Assembly (NCBI GenBank): GCA_035530135.1 | Contig: DATKVJ010000006.1 | Span: forward strand, 1 to 64,000 | DNA: 64,000 nt | Direction of reading: 5' to 3' | From: CAIYYX01 sp035530135 | Lineage (GTDB): Bacteria; Pseudomonadota; Gammaproteobacteria; Burkholderiales; Rhodocyclaceae | Shown: in pieces, positions 36,635 to 46,020 of the stretch | Layout of the letters: every line of letters starts with the position of its first letter | Position numbering within the stretch: position 1 is the first letter of the stretch | Position numbers and translations under genes: made by a program | Notes under the pieces: generated by a model | Seen by the model: only the letters and a program-made list of their open reading frames with translations | Databases searched by the model: none | What the model was told of the DNA's origin: nothing

Positions 36635-37771
36635 TCAGTCCAGGGTCTTGCGGAAGGCCCGGGCCGCAGCCAGCACCAGGACCGCGGCGTAGGCCGCGAG
36701 GCAAAGGATCGGCAGCGCCAGTTCGGAGACCCCGGCGCCCTTCAGGAACACCGCCTTGAGGATGGTCACGTAATAGCGGGCGCTGACCAGATAGGTGACG
36801 CCCCGCACCGGCCAGGGCATCTGCTCGATCGGGAAGGCGAAGCCGGAGAGCAGCGTGGTCGGCAGCATGGTCAGGATCAGCGCCACCTGGCTCGCCCCGA
36901 CCTGGCTCCTGATCGCCACCGAGACCGTGTAGCCGATGCACAGCACCACGGTCAGGAACAGGCTGGTGGTGAACAATAGCGTGGTGAGCGCGCCGCGGAA
37001 CGGCACCTCGAACCAGAAAACCGCCAGCGCCAGGCAGATGCCGGCATCGGCCATGCCGACCAGGAAATAGGGCGCGAGCTTGCCCAGCATCAGCTCCAGC
37101 GGCTTGACCGGGGTGGACACCAGGAGCTCCATCGTGCCGCGCTCCCATTCGCGCGCGATGGTGAGCGAGGTGAGCTGCGCCCCGACGATGGCCATGACCA
37201 GCGCCACGATGCCGGGAATGATGTAGTTGCGGCTGACCAGATCCTCGTTGAACCAAACCCGGGCTTCCACCGCCACCGGCGTCTGGGTCTGCAGGTGCCC
37301 GCCGCGGCGCTCGACCGAGCGCAGCTGCAGTGCGCTGGAATAACCCGAGACCACCGCCCGGGCGTAATTGGCGGCGAGATTCGCGGTGTTGGAGTCGGTG
37401 CCGTCGATCACCGCCTGCACGGTGCCCCGGCCTGTGTCATTGAGGGCCTGCGAAAATCCGGCGGGAACGACGATGCCGAGCCGGCAGCTGCCGTCGTCGA
37501 TGGCGTGCGCGAGCTCGCCGTCATTGCTGACGAGCTTTTGAACCGAGAAATAGCGGGAGGCGGAAAAGCGCTTCAACAGATCCTGCGATTGCTGGCTGCC
37601 CTCTCGGTCCATGGCGCAGACCGGAATGCGCTCGATGTCCAGGCTGATGCCGTAGCCCAGCATGAACATCTGCAGCACCGGGATCAAGAGCGCGATCATC
37701 AGGCTCCTGGGATCCCTGACGATCTGCAAGGTCTCCTTGACGGCGATGGCCTTGATGCGGCGCAGCTTCAC
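36635..37771 (-). CDS. ABC-2 type transporter permease (YbhS/YhhJ-like), first of two
   Basis: A 378-residue permease with the same layout as its neighbour: N-terminal helix, large periplasmic domain, then five helices around SLTIAREWERGTMELLVSTP. The start codon is GTG at 37769-37771, overlapping the ATPase stop as GTGA, which shows translational coupling. With the downstream permease it likely forms the membrane channel for the two ATPases and the HlyD-type adaptor encoded upstream. Confidence 0.92.
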   Translation of the reverse strand: MKLRRIKAIAVKETLQIVRDPRSLMIALLIPVLQMFMLGYGISLDIERIPVCAMDREGSQQSQDLLKRFSASRYFSVQKLVSNDGELAHAIDDGSCRLGIVVPAGFSQALNDTGRGTVQAVIDGTDSNTANLAANYARAVVSGYSSALQLRSVERRGGHLQTQTPVAVEARVWFNEDLVSRNYIIPGIVALVMAIVGAQLTSLTIAREWERGTMELLVSTPVKPLELMLGKLAPYFLVGMADAGICLALAVFWFEVPFRGALTTLLFTTSLFLTVVLCIGYTVSVAIRSQVGASQVALILTMLPTTLLSGFAFPIEQMPWPVRGVTYLVSARYYVTILKAVFLKGAGVSELALPILCLAAYAAVLVLAAARAFRKTLD

Positions 37772-38559
37772 CTAGCCTCCTCCAGAGAGCGCCCGACCAG
37801 GGCGACGAAGCTGTCCTCCATCGACGGCTCGATCGGCCGCCCGGTCGCCGCGTCGAGCGGCCCCGCCCCGAGCGCGCGCCGCTTGAGTTCCTGCGGCGTG
37901 CCCAGGGCGATCAAGCGGCCGCGGTTGACCAGCGCGATCCGGTTGCAGTACTCGGCCTCGTCCATGTAATGGGTCGATACCAGGATGCTCACGCCCTCGG
38001 CGCCCAGATCGTGGATCAGGTCCCAGAAGCGCCGGCGCGAGGCCGGATCGACGCCCGAGGTCGGCTCGTCCAGGAACAGGATCGCCGGCTGGTGCAGGAT
38101 GGCCGCACCCAGCGCCAGCCGCTGCTTCCAGCCGCCGGCCAGGGTCGCGACCAAGGACGATTCCCGGCCGGCGAGCCCGGCCATCTCGACCACGTAGTCC
38201 AAGCGCTCTCCGAGCCTCTCCCGCGGCACGCCGTAGATGCCGCCGAAAAAGCGCAGGTTCTCGATGACCGAAAGATCGTCGTAGAGCGAGAATTTCTGCG
38301 ACATGTAGCCGATGCGCCGGCGCACGCCGTCCGGATCATCGGCGACGTCGATGCCGGCGACCAGGGCGCGGCCGGCGCTGGGTGTGAGCAGGCCGCAGAG
38401 AATGCGGATCAGGGTGGACTTGCCGGCGCCGTTGGGTCCGAGAAAGCCCATGATCTCGCCCCGTCCGACCTCGAAGCTGACCTCATCGACGGCGATGAAA
38501 TCGCCGAAGCGTTTGACCAGGCCATCGACCACGATCTGCGGGGCGGCATCCGTCGCCAT
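37768..38559 (-). CDS. ABC transporter ATP-binding protein
   Basis: A 263-residue nucleotide-binding subunit. Walker A is GPNGAGKSTLI, the signature region is LAGGWKQRLALG (a variant of LSGGQ), Walker B is ILFLDEPTSGVDP and the switch His is in STHYMDEAEYC. It sits between a second ATPase gene and the two permeases, in overlapping order. In E. coli YbhF the two nucleotide-binding domains are fused; here they are separate genes. Confidence 0.93.
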   Translation of the reverse strand: MATDAAPQIVVDGLVKRFGDFIAVDEVSFEVGRGEIMGFLGPNGAGKSTLIRILCGLLTPSAGRALVAGIDVADDPDGVRRRIGYMSQKFSLYDDLSVIENLRFFGGIYGVPRERLGERLDYVVEMAGLAGRESSLVATLAGGWKQRLALGAAILHQPAILFLDEPTSGVDPASRRRFWDLIHDLGAEGVSILVSTHYMDEAEYCNRIALVNRGRLIALGTPQELKRRALGAGPLDAATGRPIEPSMEDSFVALVGRSLEEAR

Positions 38560-39500
38560 CAGGCCGCCTCGGGCTGCTGGTCGAGCAGTGCGACGAACAG
38601 GTCCTCGATGGTCGGGGCCACCGCCTTGACACCGGTGACCGCGATGCCCGAAGCCGCCAGCGCCGCTGCCAGCTGCGGCAGCAGACCGGCGTCGTCGGCG
38701 TGGATGTGGGCGCCGTTGCCCACCAGCAGCACGCTCCTGACCCCGGGCAGGGTCTGCGCCAGCTCGCGCACCCGCCGCGGCTCGGGCGAGAGCACCTCGA
38801 TCATGGCGCCGGGCATGCGCGCCTTGAGGCCCGCGGGGGTGTCGCAGTACATCATCTTGCCACGGTGCAGCAGGGCGAGGCGGTCGCAGCGCTCGGCCTC
38901 GTCGAGATAGGCGGTGGAGATCAGCATCGCGACGCCCTCGGCGCGCAAGCCGTAGAGGATCTGCCAGAACTCGCGGCGCGAAATCGGATCGACGCCGGTG
39001 GTCGGCTCATCGAGCAGCAGCACGCGCGGCGCATGGACCAGCGAGCAGGTCAGGCCGAGCTTCTGCTTCATGCCGCCGGAGAGCTGGCCGGCCAAGCGCC
39101 CCTTGAAGCGGGTCATGTCCGAGGCCGCGAGCATCGCCTCGGCGCGCGCGCGCCACAGCTCGGAGGGCATCTCGAACAGGTCGGCGAAGAAGCGGATGTT
39201 CTCCTCCACCGTCAGATCCTCGTAGAGGGCGAAGCGTTGCGGCATGTAACTGACGTGGCGCTTGGCCCGCTCCGGGTGGGCGAGCACATCGACGCCGTCG
39301 ATGACGATGCTGCCCTCATCGGGGCGCATGACGCCGGCGCAGAGGCGCATCGCGGTGGTCTTGCCGGCGCCGTCGGGCCCGACCAGACCGAAGATTTCAC
39401 CCGGAGCTACCGAGAAGCTCAATCGGTCCAAGGCGGTGAGCGTGCCGAAGCGCCGGGAGAGGCCCCCGACCGCGATCGCGGCATCGATCTGGCCGTTCAT
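38559..39500 (-). CDS. ABC transporter ATP-binding protein
   Basis: A 313-residue nucleotide-binding subunit with Walker A GPDGAGKTTAM, signature LSGGMKQKLGL and Walker B VLLLDEPTTGVDP. The H-loop histidine is replaced: the segment reads ISTAYLDEAERC, with Ala where STH is usual, so this copy may hydrolyse ATP poorly and act as the regulatory partner of its neighbour. The stop shares one base with the next gene's ATG. It overlaps the hlyD-like gene by 4 bp. Confidence 0.92.
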   Translation of the reverse strand: MNGQIDAAIAVGGLSRRFGTLTALDRLSFSVAPGEIFGLVGPDGAGKTTAMRLCAGVMRPDEGSIVIDGVDVLAHPERAKRHVSYMPQRFALYEDLTVEENIRFFADLFEMPSELWRARAEAMLAASDMTRFKGRLAGQLSGGMKQKLGLTCSLVHAPRVLLLDEPTTGVDPISRREFWQILYGLRAEGVAMLISTAYLDEAERCDRLALLHRGKMMYCDTPAGLKARMPGAMIEVLSPEPRRVRELAQTLPGVRSVLLVGNGAHIHADDAGLLPQLAAALAASGIAVTGVKAVAPTIEDLFVALLDQQPEAA

Positions 39501-40480
39501 CGCGCCGCACGCAGCGCTATCCTCGCGTCGGCCGGCATGCCCGGGACCAGCTCGTGGCCGGCGTTGTCGATGTCGATCTTGATCCGATAGACCAGGGTCA
39601 CCCGCTCGGCGTGGGTCTCGACGCTCTTGGGCGTAAACTCGGCCTGGGACGCGATGAAGGAGACGCGTCCCCGGTAGCGCTTGCCGGGATAGCTGTCGGT
39701 GGTGACCACCGCCTCGCTGCCCAGAGGCAAGCGGCCCAGGTCGGTCTCATTGACGTAGGCGCGCAGCCAGACGTGGTCCAGGTCGGCGATGGACAGTACC
39801 GGCGTGCCGGGCACGACCACCTCGCCGATTTCCGCCTGTCTCACCGTGATGACGCCGTCGAAGGGGGCATAGAGGGTGGCGTAGCCCCGCACGATCCGCG
39901 CCAGCGCCACGGCTGCCTCGCCGGCGCGCACGCCGGCCTGGGCGGTCCCGATGTTGCGCGCAGCCACCGAGGCCAGGGCCCGGTCGCGCTCCAGCACCGC
40001 TTGGGCGAGGTCGACCGCGGTGCCGGCCTGCTCCAGCGCCGCGGCCGAGAGAAAGCCCCGGCTGCGCAGTTCGGCGCTGCGCCCGCGGTCCTGCCGGCGC
40101 TGCGCGAGCTCGGCCTCATCGGCCGCCACCGCGCTGCCGGCGGCCCTCAGGCTTTGCCGGGCGCTGTCCAGCTGACGCTCCTGAACCGCGAGCTGGGCCT
40201 GGGCGATTTCAAACTGTTGGCGGGTGTCGGAGTCGTCGACGGCGGCCACCGGCATCCCCCGCTTCACCCATTGGCCTTCGTTGAAGGGCAGCGAGACGAT
40301 GCGCGACTGTACCGTCTTGAAACTCAAGACGCTCTCGTGCGCTTCGATATTGCCGGAGAGCAGCAGGCTGGGTTCCTGCCTCTTCGCCTCCCAGGAGTCG
40401 AGGAGATGCGTCCGGAACAGCGCGAATGCGCCCAGGGCCAGGACCAGAACCAGGATCACAGCTTTTCTTGCGGCCGTCAT
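39497..40480 (-). CDS. HlyD-family periplasmic adaptor (YbhG-like)
   Basis: A 327-residue membrane-fusion protein anchored by one N-terminal helix (about 6-24). A biotinyl/lipoyl-like half (NIEAHESVLSF), a long coiled-coil hairpin rich in Ala/Gln/Arg (about 75-175) and the second lipoyl half (APFDGVITVRQAEIG) follow, then a beta-barrel. I chose ATG 40480 because GAGGAG lies 7 bp upstream; the in-frame ATG at 40501 would be only 11 bp from a perfect TATAAT box. First gene of the exporter operon, likely linking the pump to an outer-membrane channel encoded elsewhere. Confidence 0.92.
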   Translation of the reverse strand: MTAARKAVILVLVLALGAFALFRTHLLDSWEAKRQEPSLLLSGNIEAHESVLSFKTVQSRIVSLPFNEGQWVKRGMPVAAVDDSDTRQQFEIAQAQLAVQERQLDSARQSLRAAGSAVAADEAELAQRRQDRGRSAELRSRGFLSAAALEQAGTAVDLAQAVLERDRALASVAARNIGTAQAGVRAGEAAVALARIVRGYATLYAPFDGVITVRQAEIGEVVVPGTPVLSIADLDHVWLRAYVNETDLGRLPLGSEAVVTTDSYPGKRYRGRVSFIASQAEFTPKSVETHAERVTLVYRIKIDIDNAGHELVPGMPADARIALRAAR

Positions 40481-40512
40481 CAAGAGACTCCTCGTCGCCA
40501 TCGTGCCCGCCG

Positions 40513-40518
40513 ATTATA
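40513..40518 (-). promoter_or_regulatory. -10 element of the ABC exporter operon
   Basis: A perfect TATAAT on the minus strand lies 33 bp before the chosen hlyD-like ATG. No good -35 box is seen 16-18 bp upstream, so it may need an activator. It supports the shorter HlyD start. The 152-bp gap to the divergent stress gene holds no other feature that I can support. Confidence 0.45.
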
Positions 40519-40653
40519 GCGATTTGCCCGGCGTCATCTTTGACCTGGACCAAGGATCGCGGACTTGCGCCCGCCGGCGGCCGGCATATACTGAATGGGT
40601 AGATCTATGGAAAACGTGAATCCATGCCGTGCCTTTGAGGGGAGAAAAGCAAA

Positions 40654-41484
40654 ATGAGCTACAAGACGATACTGGTGCATAGCGATGCCGGGAGGCACTG
40701 GCCGGCGCGTCTCGACCTAGCGGTGCAGCTCGCCCGCCAACACGACGCGCACCTGCTCGGTCTGCACGCGCCGAGGTCGGCTGCGCTGTCGGGCGTCATG
40801 CTGTCCGGACTCGACCCCGCGCTGGCCGAATCGCTCGCGCGCACGCGCGCCGAACAGGCGGTGCAGGCGCAGGCGACGTTCAACAAGGCGGTGTCGGCTG
40901 CCGGCATCAACAACGCCGAGTGGCGCCTGGGCGACGAGGATGCCGTCACGACCGTGCTGACCAACGCCCGCTACGTCGATCTGCTGGTGCTCGGCCAGCG
41001 AGACCCAGCGGAGACCGACGGCTTCGACAGCGACTTCGCCGAACAAGTGGTGCTCGCCGCAGGCCGGCCGGTGCTGATGCTTCCCTATGCCGGCCGCTTC
41101 GGCGCGATCGGCAAACAGGCGCTGGTGGCCTGGGACGCGAGCCGCGAGGCCGCCCGCGCCATCAGCGATGCGCTGCCGCTGTTGCGCCAGGCCGACAACG
41201 TCAAGCTGATCACCATCAACCCGAGGGGCGGCCGGCACGGCGACCTGCCCGGTGCCGACATCGGCCTCTATCTCGCCCGCCACGGGGTGAGGACAGAGGT
41301 GGTCTCGGACTGCTGCGACAACATCGACATCGGCAACGAGCTGCTGTCCCGCGCCGCCGACTTCGGCTCCGACCTGATCGTGATGGGCGCCTACGGCCAC
41401 GCGCGGCTGAAGGAGCTGGTGATGGGCGGGGCGACGCGGACCATCCTCGATTCTATGACCGTGCCGGTGCTGCTGTCGCATTGA
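40654..41484 (+). CDS. Universal stress protein, tandem UspA-type domains
   Basis: A 276-residue cytoplasmic protein made of two Usp folds (about 1-145 and 150-276). The second half carries an ATP-binding loop of the G-x2-G-x9 type in MGAYGHARLKELVMGGATRT; the first half is degenerate (VLGQRDPAETDGFDSDF). Usp proteins help survival under starvation or redox stress, often together with respiratory shifts. GAGGGGAG precedes the ATG at a good distance. It is monocistronic, divergent from the ABC exporter and 98 bp before the BCAM0308-family gene. Confidence 0.9.
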   Translation: MSYKTILVHSDAGRHWPARLDLAVQLARQHDAHLLGLHAPRSAALSGVMLSGLDPALAESLARTRAEQAVQAQATFNKAVSAAGINNAEWRLGDEDAVTTVLTNARYVDLLVLGQRDPAETDGFDSDFAEQVVLAAGRPVLMLPYAGRFGAIGKQALVAWDASREAARAISDALPLLRQADNVKLITINPRGGRHGDLPGADIGLYLARHGVRTEVVSDCCDNIDIGNELLSRAADFGSDLIVMGAYGHARLKELVMGGATRTILDSMTVPVLLSH

Positions 41485-41582
41485 ACCCTGTCGCGGTCTC
41501 TATCGCATATCCGGATAAATGATGTTAGCATTTCAGCCATGGAAAGGGCCGCTCCGACCCTCATCACCGAGTCGAACCCATC

Positions 41583-42095
41583 ATGTCAAAACACTCCAAA
41601 GACACCCGATCCCATCCCATCGGCGCCCCGCTGCGCCATGACCACGTCTTGAAACTGCACGAGCACGACGCCTACAAGACCGACCGGAAATTACCCGAGC
41701 CGACCGCCTGCCCCGACTGTCACGCGGTATTCCATCGAGGCCGCTGGCAGTGGGCAGAGGTGCCGGCCGACGCCCATCTGGAAAGGTGCCCGGCCTGCCA
41801 CCGCATCCATGACCGGTTTCCCGCGGGTTTCGTCACCATCGGCGGCGATTACTTCAAGCAGCACCGGGACGAGTTGCTGAACCTGGTCGCCAAGGTCGGC
41901 GAACGCGCGAAGCAGGAGCGCCCGCTCGAACGGATCATGGCCATCGAGGAGCAGCCCGACGGCGTCGTCGTCACCACCACCGACAGCCACCTGGCGCGCG
42001 GCATCGGCGAGGCGCTACACCACGCCTGTCACGGCGAACTGAAGTTCCGCTACGTCGAAGAAGACAACTTGCTGCGCGTCCATTGGGAGCGGTGA
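41583..42095 (+). CDS. BCAM0308-family zinc-ribbon protein
   Basis: A 170-residue cytoplasmic protein. Two Cys pairs, in CPDCHAVFHRGRW and RCPACHRIHDRFPAGF, form a zinc-ribbon-like module, followed by GDYFKQHRDELLNLV and an alpha/beta C-terminal half with TTTDSHLARGIGEALHHA. This matches a conserved betaproteobacterial family of unknown function whose genes often neighbour universal stress proteins, as here. A short palindrome (41508-41517, TATCCGGATA) lies upstream. I do not assign an activity. Confidence 0.8.
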   Translation: MSKHSKDTRSHPIGAPLRHDHVLKLHEHDAYKTDRKLPEPTACPDCHAVFHRGRWQWAEVPADAHLERCPACHRIHDRFPAGFVTIGGDYFKQHRDELLNLVAKVGERAKQERPLERIMAIEEQPDGVVVTTTDSHLARGIGEALHHACHGELKFRYVEEDNLLRVHWER

Positions 42096-42104
42096 AGACC
42101 GCGC

Positions 42105-42497
42105 TCAGTGCACTTCTTCCTTGGCCGGCAGGGGGAGCGGCAGCACCGCGATCCCTTCCTCGATCAGGTCCTTGACCTCGCTCACCGTGGCGATCCCGCG
42201 GATGCTCCGCGCCGGAACCTCCTGGTAATGGATTTTCCGCGCCTCCTCGGGAAACTGCGTCCCGACGTTGTCGCAATTCTTGGCCAGTTCCGCGATCGCG
42301 GCCCGTTCGGAGCTGGCTGGGTCCGCCGCAACGGCGCGCCTGACGTGGGGGCCGGAGGGCAGCCGGGTGATGCCGGCATCGCCGCAAGTCGGACAGGAGA
42401 GCAGGCGCGTGTCGACTTGTCGATGAAACTCCTCGGTCGAGGCGAACCAGCCTTCGAATTGATGCCGCTTGCCGCAGCTCAGGTTGAGAACGATCAT
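42105..42497 (-). CDS. DUF1178 family protein
   Basis: A 130-residue conserved protein. The family start MIVLNLSCGKRHQFEGWFAS and the second Cys pair SCPTCGDAGITRLPSGPHV indicate a small rubredoxin-like metal site. The C-terminus is a helix ending in Pro/Leu-rich LPLPLPAKEEVH. Function is unknown. It starts 5 bp after the acyl-CoA ligase stop on the same strand and is likely co-transcribed with it; it converges on the BCAM0308-family gene. Confidence 0.85.
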   Translation of the reverse strand: MIVLNLSCGKRHQFEGWFASTEEFHRQVDTRLLSCPTCGDAGITRLPSGPHVRRAVAADPASSERAAIAELAKNCDNVGTQFPEEARKIHYQEVPARSIRGIATVSEVKDLIEEGIAVLPLPLPAKEEVH

Positions 42498-42502
42498 GCC
42501 GA

Positions 42503-44173
42503 TCAAAAATCCTCTTCGAAGAACTCCAGAGGCCCTCTGCCTCCCGAAGGAGGCTTGGCCTCTTCCCGCTTGCGCAGATCGACCCGTCTGATTTTCCCGG
42601 AGATGGTTTTCGGCAACTCGGAAAATTCGAGCCGGCGGATCCTTTTGAAGGGAGCGAGTTTCTCCCGGGTGAACTTGAAGATGTCCTGGGCGACTTCCCG
42701 GCTCGGCTGATAGCCCGCCGCCAGGACGATGAAGGCTTTCGGGACCGCCAGCCGCAGCGGGTCCGGCGCCGGGACCACCGCCGCCTCCGCCACGGCCGGG
42801 TGCTCGATCAGCACGCTCTCCAATTCGAAGGGGCTGATGCGGTAATCCGAGGCCTTGAAGACGTCGTCGGCCCGGCCCACGTAGGTGATGTAACCGTCGG
42901 CGTCGCGGCTGGCGACGTCGCCCGTGTGGTAGTAGCCGTGGTGCATGGCTTCCGCGCTTTTGCCTTCGTCCCCGGCGTAGCCTTGCATGAGACCCAAAGG
43001 CCGGTGCTGCAGATCGAGGCAGATCTCGCCTTCCGCGGACGGCCGCCCCTCGGCATCGAGCAACTCGATCCGATAACCCGGCAAGGGACGCCCCATCGAT
43101 CCCGGTTTGACCGGGGATCCCGGCGAATTGCCGATCTGCGCGCAGGTCTCGGTCTGGCCGTAGCCATCCCGCAACGTGAGTCCCCAGGCGGCTCTGACCT
43201 GTTCGATGATTTCCGGGTTCAAGGGTTCGCCCGCGCCGATCACTTCGCGCAGCCGCACCGGGTAGTCCGCGAGCTTTTCCTGGATCAGCATCCGCCATAC
43301 CGTGGGCGGGGCGCACAGGGTGGTGACGCCGTGACGGACCAGGGTCTGCAGGACAGACGCCGCGTTGAAACGCGCGTAGTTGTAGATGAACACGGTTGCC
43401 GCGGCGTTCCAAGGCGCAAAGAAACAACTCCATGCGTGCTTCGCCCAGCCGGGCGAACTGATGTTCCAGTGGATGTCCCCTTGCTGCAGTCCGATCCAAT
43501 ACATGGTGGAGAGATGGCCCACCGGATAGCTCTGGTGGCTATGCAGGACCAGCTTCGGCTTCGAGGTGGTGCCCGAAGTGAAGTAGAGAAACAGCGGATC
43601 GTCGGCCTTGGTCTCCCCCTCCGGAACGAAGGTGGTGCCGGCCAGCGAGCTATCTTCATAGCGATGCCAGTCGGCGACCTCCTTGCCGATGCTGATAGCG
43701 GTGAAGCTGCGCGGAATCGTCGCGAACTTCTCGGCATGCGGGGTGACGACGACCCTCACCTTGCCGCGGACGATCCGGTCTTTCAGGTCGTCCGCCGTCA
43801 GCAAGGTGGTGGCCGGGGACAGCACCGCGCCGAGTTTGATGGCGGCGAGCATCAGTTCCCATAGCGGCACCTCGTTGCCCATCATCAGCAGGATGCAGTC
43901 GCCACGGCGGACCCCCAGCTGGCGCAGGTAATTCGCGACCTGGTTCGAGCGTTCGCTCAATTGCCTGAAGCTGAGTATTTTTTGAGTGCCGTCTTCTTCG
44001 ACTATCCACAGGGCGGGCTGGTCATTGCCCTTCGCCAAGTGGTCGAAATAGTCGAGCGCCCAATTGAACCGATCGAGCTCGGGCCAATTGAAGCCGCGGT
44101 ACGCTGCCTCGTAGTCGCTACGATGCGCCAGCAGAAAGTCGCGGGCAGTGACGAATTCTTCGAGCGCTGACAT
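42503..44173 (-). CDS. AMP-forming acyl-CoA synthetase (ACSM / medium-chain or acetyl type)
   Basis: A 556-residue ANL-superfamily ligase that activates a carboxylic acid to its CoA thioester through an acyl-AMP. Motifs: P-loop-like YFTSGTTSKPKLVLHSH, SSPGWAKHAWSCFFAPW, DGYGQTET, the hinge YHTGDVASRDADGY and the C-terminal lysine in TISGKIRRVDLR. The overall pattern is closer to medium-chain (ACSM-like) ligases than to FadD. It lies 72 bp downstream of a second ligase gene and 5 bp before the DUF1178 gene. The substrate is not determinable here. Confidence 0.88.
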   Translation of the reverse strand: MSALEEFVTARDFLLAHRSDYEAAYRGFNWPELDRFNWALDYFDHLAKGNDQPALWIVEEDGTQKILSFRQLSERSNQVANYLRQLGVRRGDCILLMMGNEVPLWELMLAAIKLGAVLSPATTLLTADDLKDRIVRGKVRVVVTPHAEKFATIPRSFTAISIGKEVADWHRYEDSSLAGTTFVPEGETKADDPLFLYFTSGTTSKPKLVLHSHQSYPVGHLSTMYWIGLQQGDIHWNISSPGWAKHAWSCFFAPWNAAATVFIYNYARFNAASVLQTLVRHGVTTLCAPPTVWRMLIQEKLADYPVRLREVIGAGEPLNPEIIEQVRAAWGLTLRDGYGQTETCAQIGNSPGSPVKPGSMGRPLPGYRIELLDAEGRPSAEGEICLDLQHRPLGLMQGYAGDEGKSAEAMHHGYYHTGDVASRDADGYITYVGRADDVFKASDYRISPFELESVLIEHPAVAEAAVVPAPDPLRLAVPKAFIVLAAGYQPSREVAQDIFKFTREKLAPFKRIRRLEFSELPKTISGKIRRVDLRKREEAKPPSGGRGPLEFFEEDF

Positions 44174-44245
44174 GATGCATCCTCTCCCTTCCTGTTCTCA
44201 TGGGCGTCGGCCCATCGGATCCGCGCCGCTTCGCGGCGGCGACGG

Positions 44246-45934
44246 TCACGCCGACTTTTGTTCCGACAAGCCGAGTTCCTGGCGCATCTGGTCTCTGATC
44301 AGATACTTCTGAATCTTGCCCGTCACGGTCATGGGGAAACTGGACACGAACTTGATATAGCGGGGAATCTTGTAGTGCGCGATCTGACCCTGGCAGAAGC
44401 TCTGGATTTCCTTTTCGGAGGCTGTCTGTCCCTCGCGCAGGATGATCCAGGCACACAACTCCTCGCCGTACTTGCGGTCCGGAACGCCGACGATCTGTAC
44501 TTCCTGCACCTTCGGATGGCGATAGAGAAATTCCTCGATCTCGCGCGGGTAGATATTCTCGCCGCCGCGTATCACCATGTCCTTGATCCGGCCGACGATG
44601 TTGCAGTAACCCTCGTCGTCGACGGTGGCGAGATCGCCGGTATGCATCCATCGGGCGGCATCGATAGCCTTTCGGGTGATCTCCTCGTCGTTCCAGTAGC
44701 CCAGCATCACCGAGTAGCCGCGCGTGAGCAACTCGCCGGTCGTGCCGCGCGGCACGATCCGTCCCTCGCCATCGACGATCTTCACTTCGACGTGCGGATG
44801 CACGAGACCGACGGTCGATACGCGGCGCTCGAGCGGCGAATCGGTCGAACTCTGGAAGCTCACCGGCGAAGTCTCGGTCATGCCGTAGGCGATGGTGACC
44901 TGCTGCATGTTCATCAGTTGCACCACGCGCTTCATGACCTCGACCGGGCAGGGGCTGCCGGCCATGATGCCGGTGCGCAGCGTCGACAGATCGAACTTGG
45001 CGAATTCCGGATGATCGAGCATGGCGATGAACATCGTGGGGACGCCGTGCAGCCCGGTGCAGCGCTCCTCTGCGACCGCCTGCAGCGTGGCGAGCGGATC
45101 GAAGCCCTCGCCCGGGAAAATCATGGCCGAGCCGTGGGTGAGGCAAGCGAGGTTGCCGAGCACCATGCCGAAGCAATGATAGAGCGGCACCGGGATGCAC
45201 AGTCGGTCGGCCGAAGTCAGCTTCATCGCCGCGCCGATGAAATAGCCGTTGTTCAGGATATTGTGATGCGACAGCGTGGCGCCCTTGGGCGAACCCGTCG
45301 TGCCGGAGGTGAACTGGATGTTGATCGGATCATCGAACTGCAGCCGCTCGCCGCGGGCTGCCAGGGCGGTGAGTTGATCGGCGTCGGGGGCAACGAGCAG
45401 ATCATCGAAGTTGAAAGCACCCAGGGTCTTTTGGACCCCCAGGCGCACCACGATTTCGAGTTGCGGCAGCTTCGCGGCCTTCAAGCTGCCCGGAGGACTT
45501 TTGGCCAACTCGGGGGCGAGATCGTTGAGGATGCCGATATAGTCTGTCGTCTTGAAGCTCGGGGCGAGGATCAGCGCGCGGCAGCCGACCTTGTTCAAGG
45601 CATATTCCAGTTCTGCCCGCTGATAGGCGGGGTTTACATTCACCAGGATCAGGCCGGCCTTGGCCGTGGCAAACTGCGTCAATACCCATTCCAGGTTATT
45701 GTGCGACCATATCCCGATGCGTTCGCCCGGCTTGAGGCCGAGGCGGATGAGACCGCAAGCGAGCTGATCCACCTTTTGGCGAAGCGCGGCATAGCTCAAG
45801 CGGACATTCTGATGCCGCACGACCAGTGCCTCGCAGTCCGCGTAGCGCGCGCAGACCGCATCGAAGTATTGGCCTATGGTGTAACCGAGCAGCGGCTTGT
45901 CGGATGCGCCGTGCACATAACTGGATTCTGCCAT
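44246..45934 (-). CDS. Fatty-acid-CoA-ligase-type AMP-binding protein
   Basis: A 562-residue AMP-forming ligase. Motifs are FTSGTTGSPKGATLSHHN, YGMTETSPVSFQS, MHTGDLATVDDEGY, KDMVIRGGENIYPREIEEF and the catalytic lysine in TVTGKIQKYLI. This pattern is typical of medium/long-chain fatty-acyl-CoA ligases of the AcsA/FadD13 kind. It is first in a minus-strand unit with a second ligase and a DUF1178 protein and is divergent from an iron-sulfur membrane protein. It could feed the thiolase encoded upstream, but no dehydrogenase or hydratase of beta-oxidation is in view. Confidence 0.88.
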   Translation of the reverse strand: MAESSYVHGASDKPLLGYTIGQYFDAVCARYADCEALVVRHQNVRLSYAALRQKVDQLACGLIRLGLKPGERIGIWSHNNLEWVLTQFATAKAGLILVNVNPAYQRAELEYALNKVGCRALILAPSFKTTDYIGILNDLAPELAKSPPGSLKAAKLPQLEIVVRLGVQKTLGAFNFDDLLVAPDADQLTALAARGERLQFDDPINIQFTSGTTGSPKGATLSHHNILNNGYFIGAAMKLTSADRLCIPVPLYHCFGMVLGNLACLTHGSAMIFPGEGFDPLATLQAVAEERCTGLHGVPTMFIAMLDHPEFAKFDLSTLRTGIMAGSPCPVEVMKRVVQLMNMQQVTIAYGMTETSPVSFQSSTDSPLERRVSTVGLVHPHVEVKIVDGEGRIVPRGTTGELLTRGYSVMLGYWNDEEITRKAIDAARWMHTGDLATVDDEGYCNIVGRIKDMVIRGGENIYPREIEEFLYRHPKVQEVQIVGVPDRKYGEELCAWIILREGQTASEKEIQSFCQGQIAHYKIPRYIKFVSSFPMTVTGKIQKYLIRDQMRQELGLSEQKSA

Positions 45935-46020
45935 TGAAGTTGTCTCCTATTTTTCCCGATATTCTATCCTCTAACGGGTCTGCGCTGGGTGCGGGCCGCC
46001 TCTCCCGTCTCGGCCTGGCC

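Noticed and set aside
41508..41517. TATCCGGATA palindrome upstream of the BCAM0308-family gene
   Set aside because: Ten bp with no flanking symmetry or promoter context is too short to claim as an operator.
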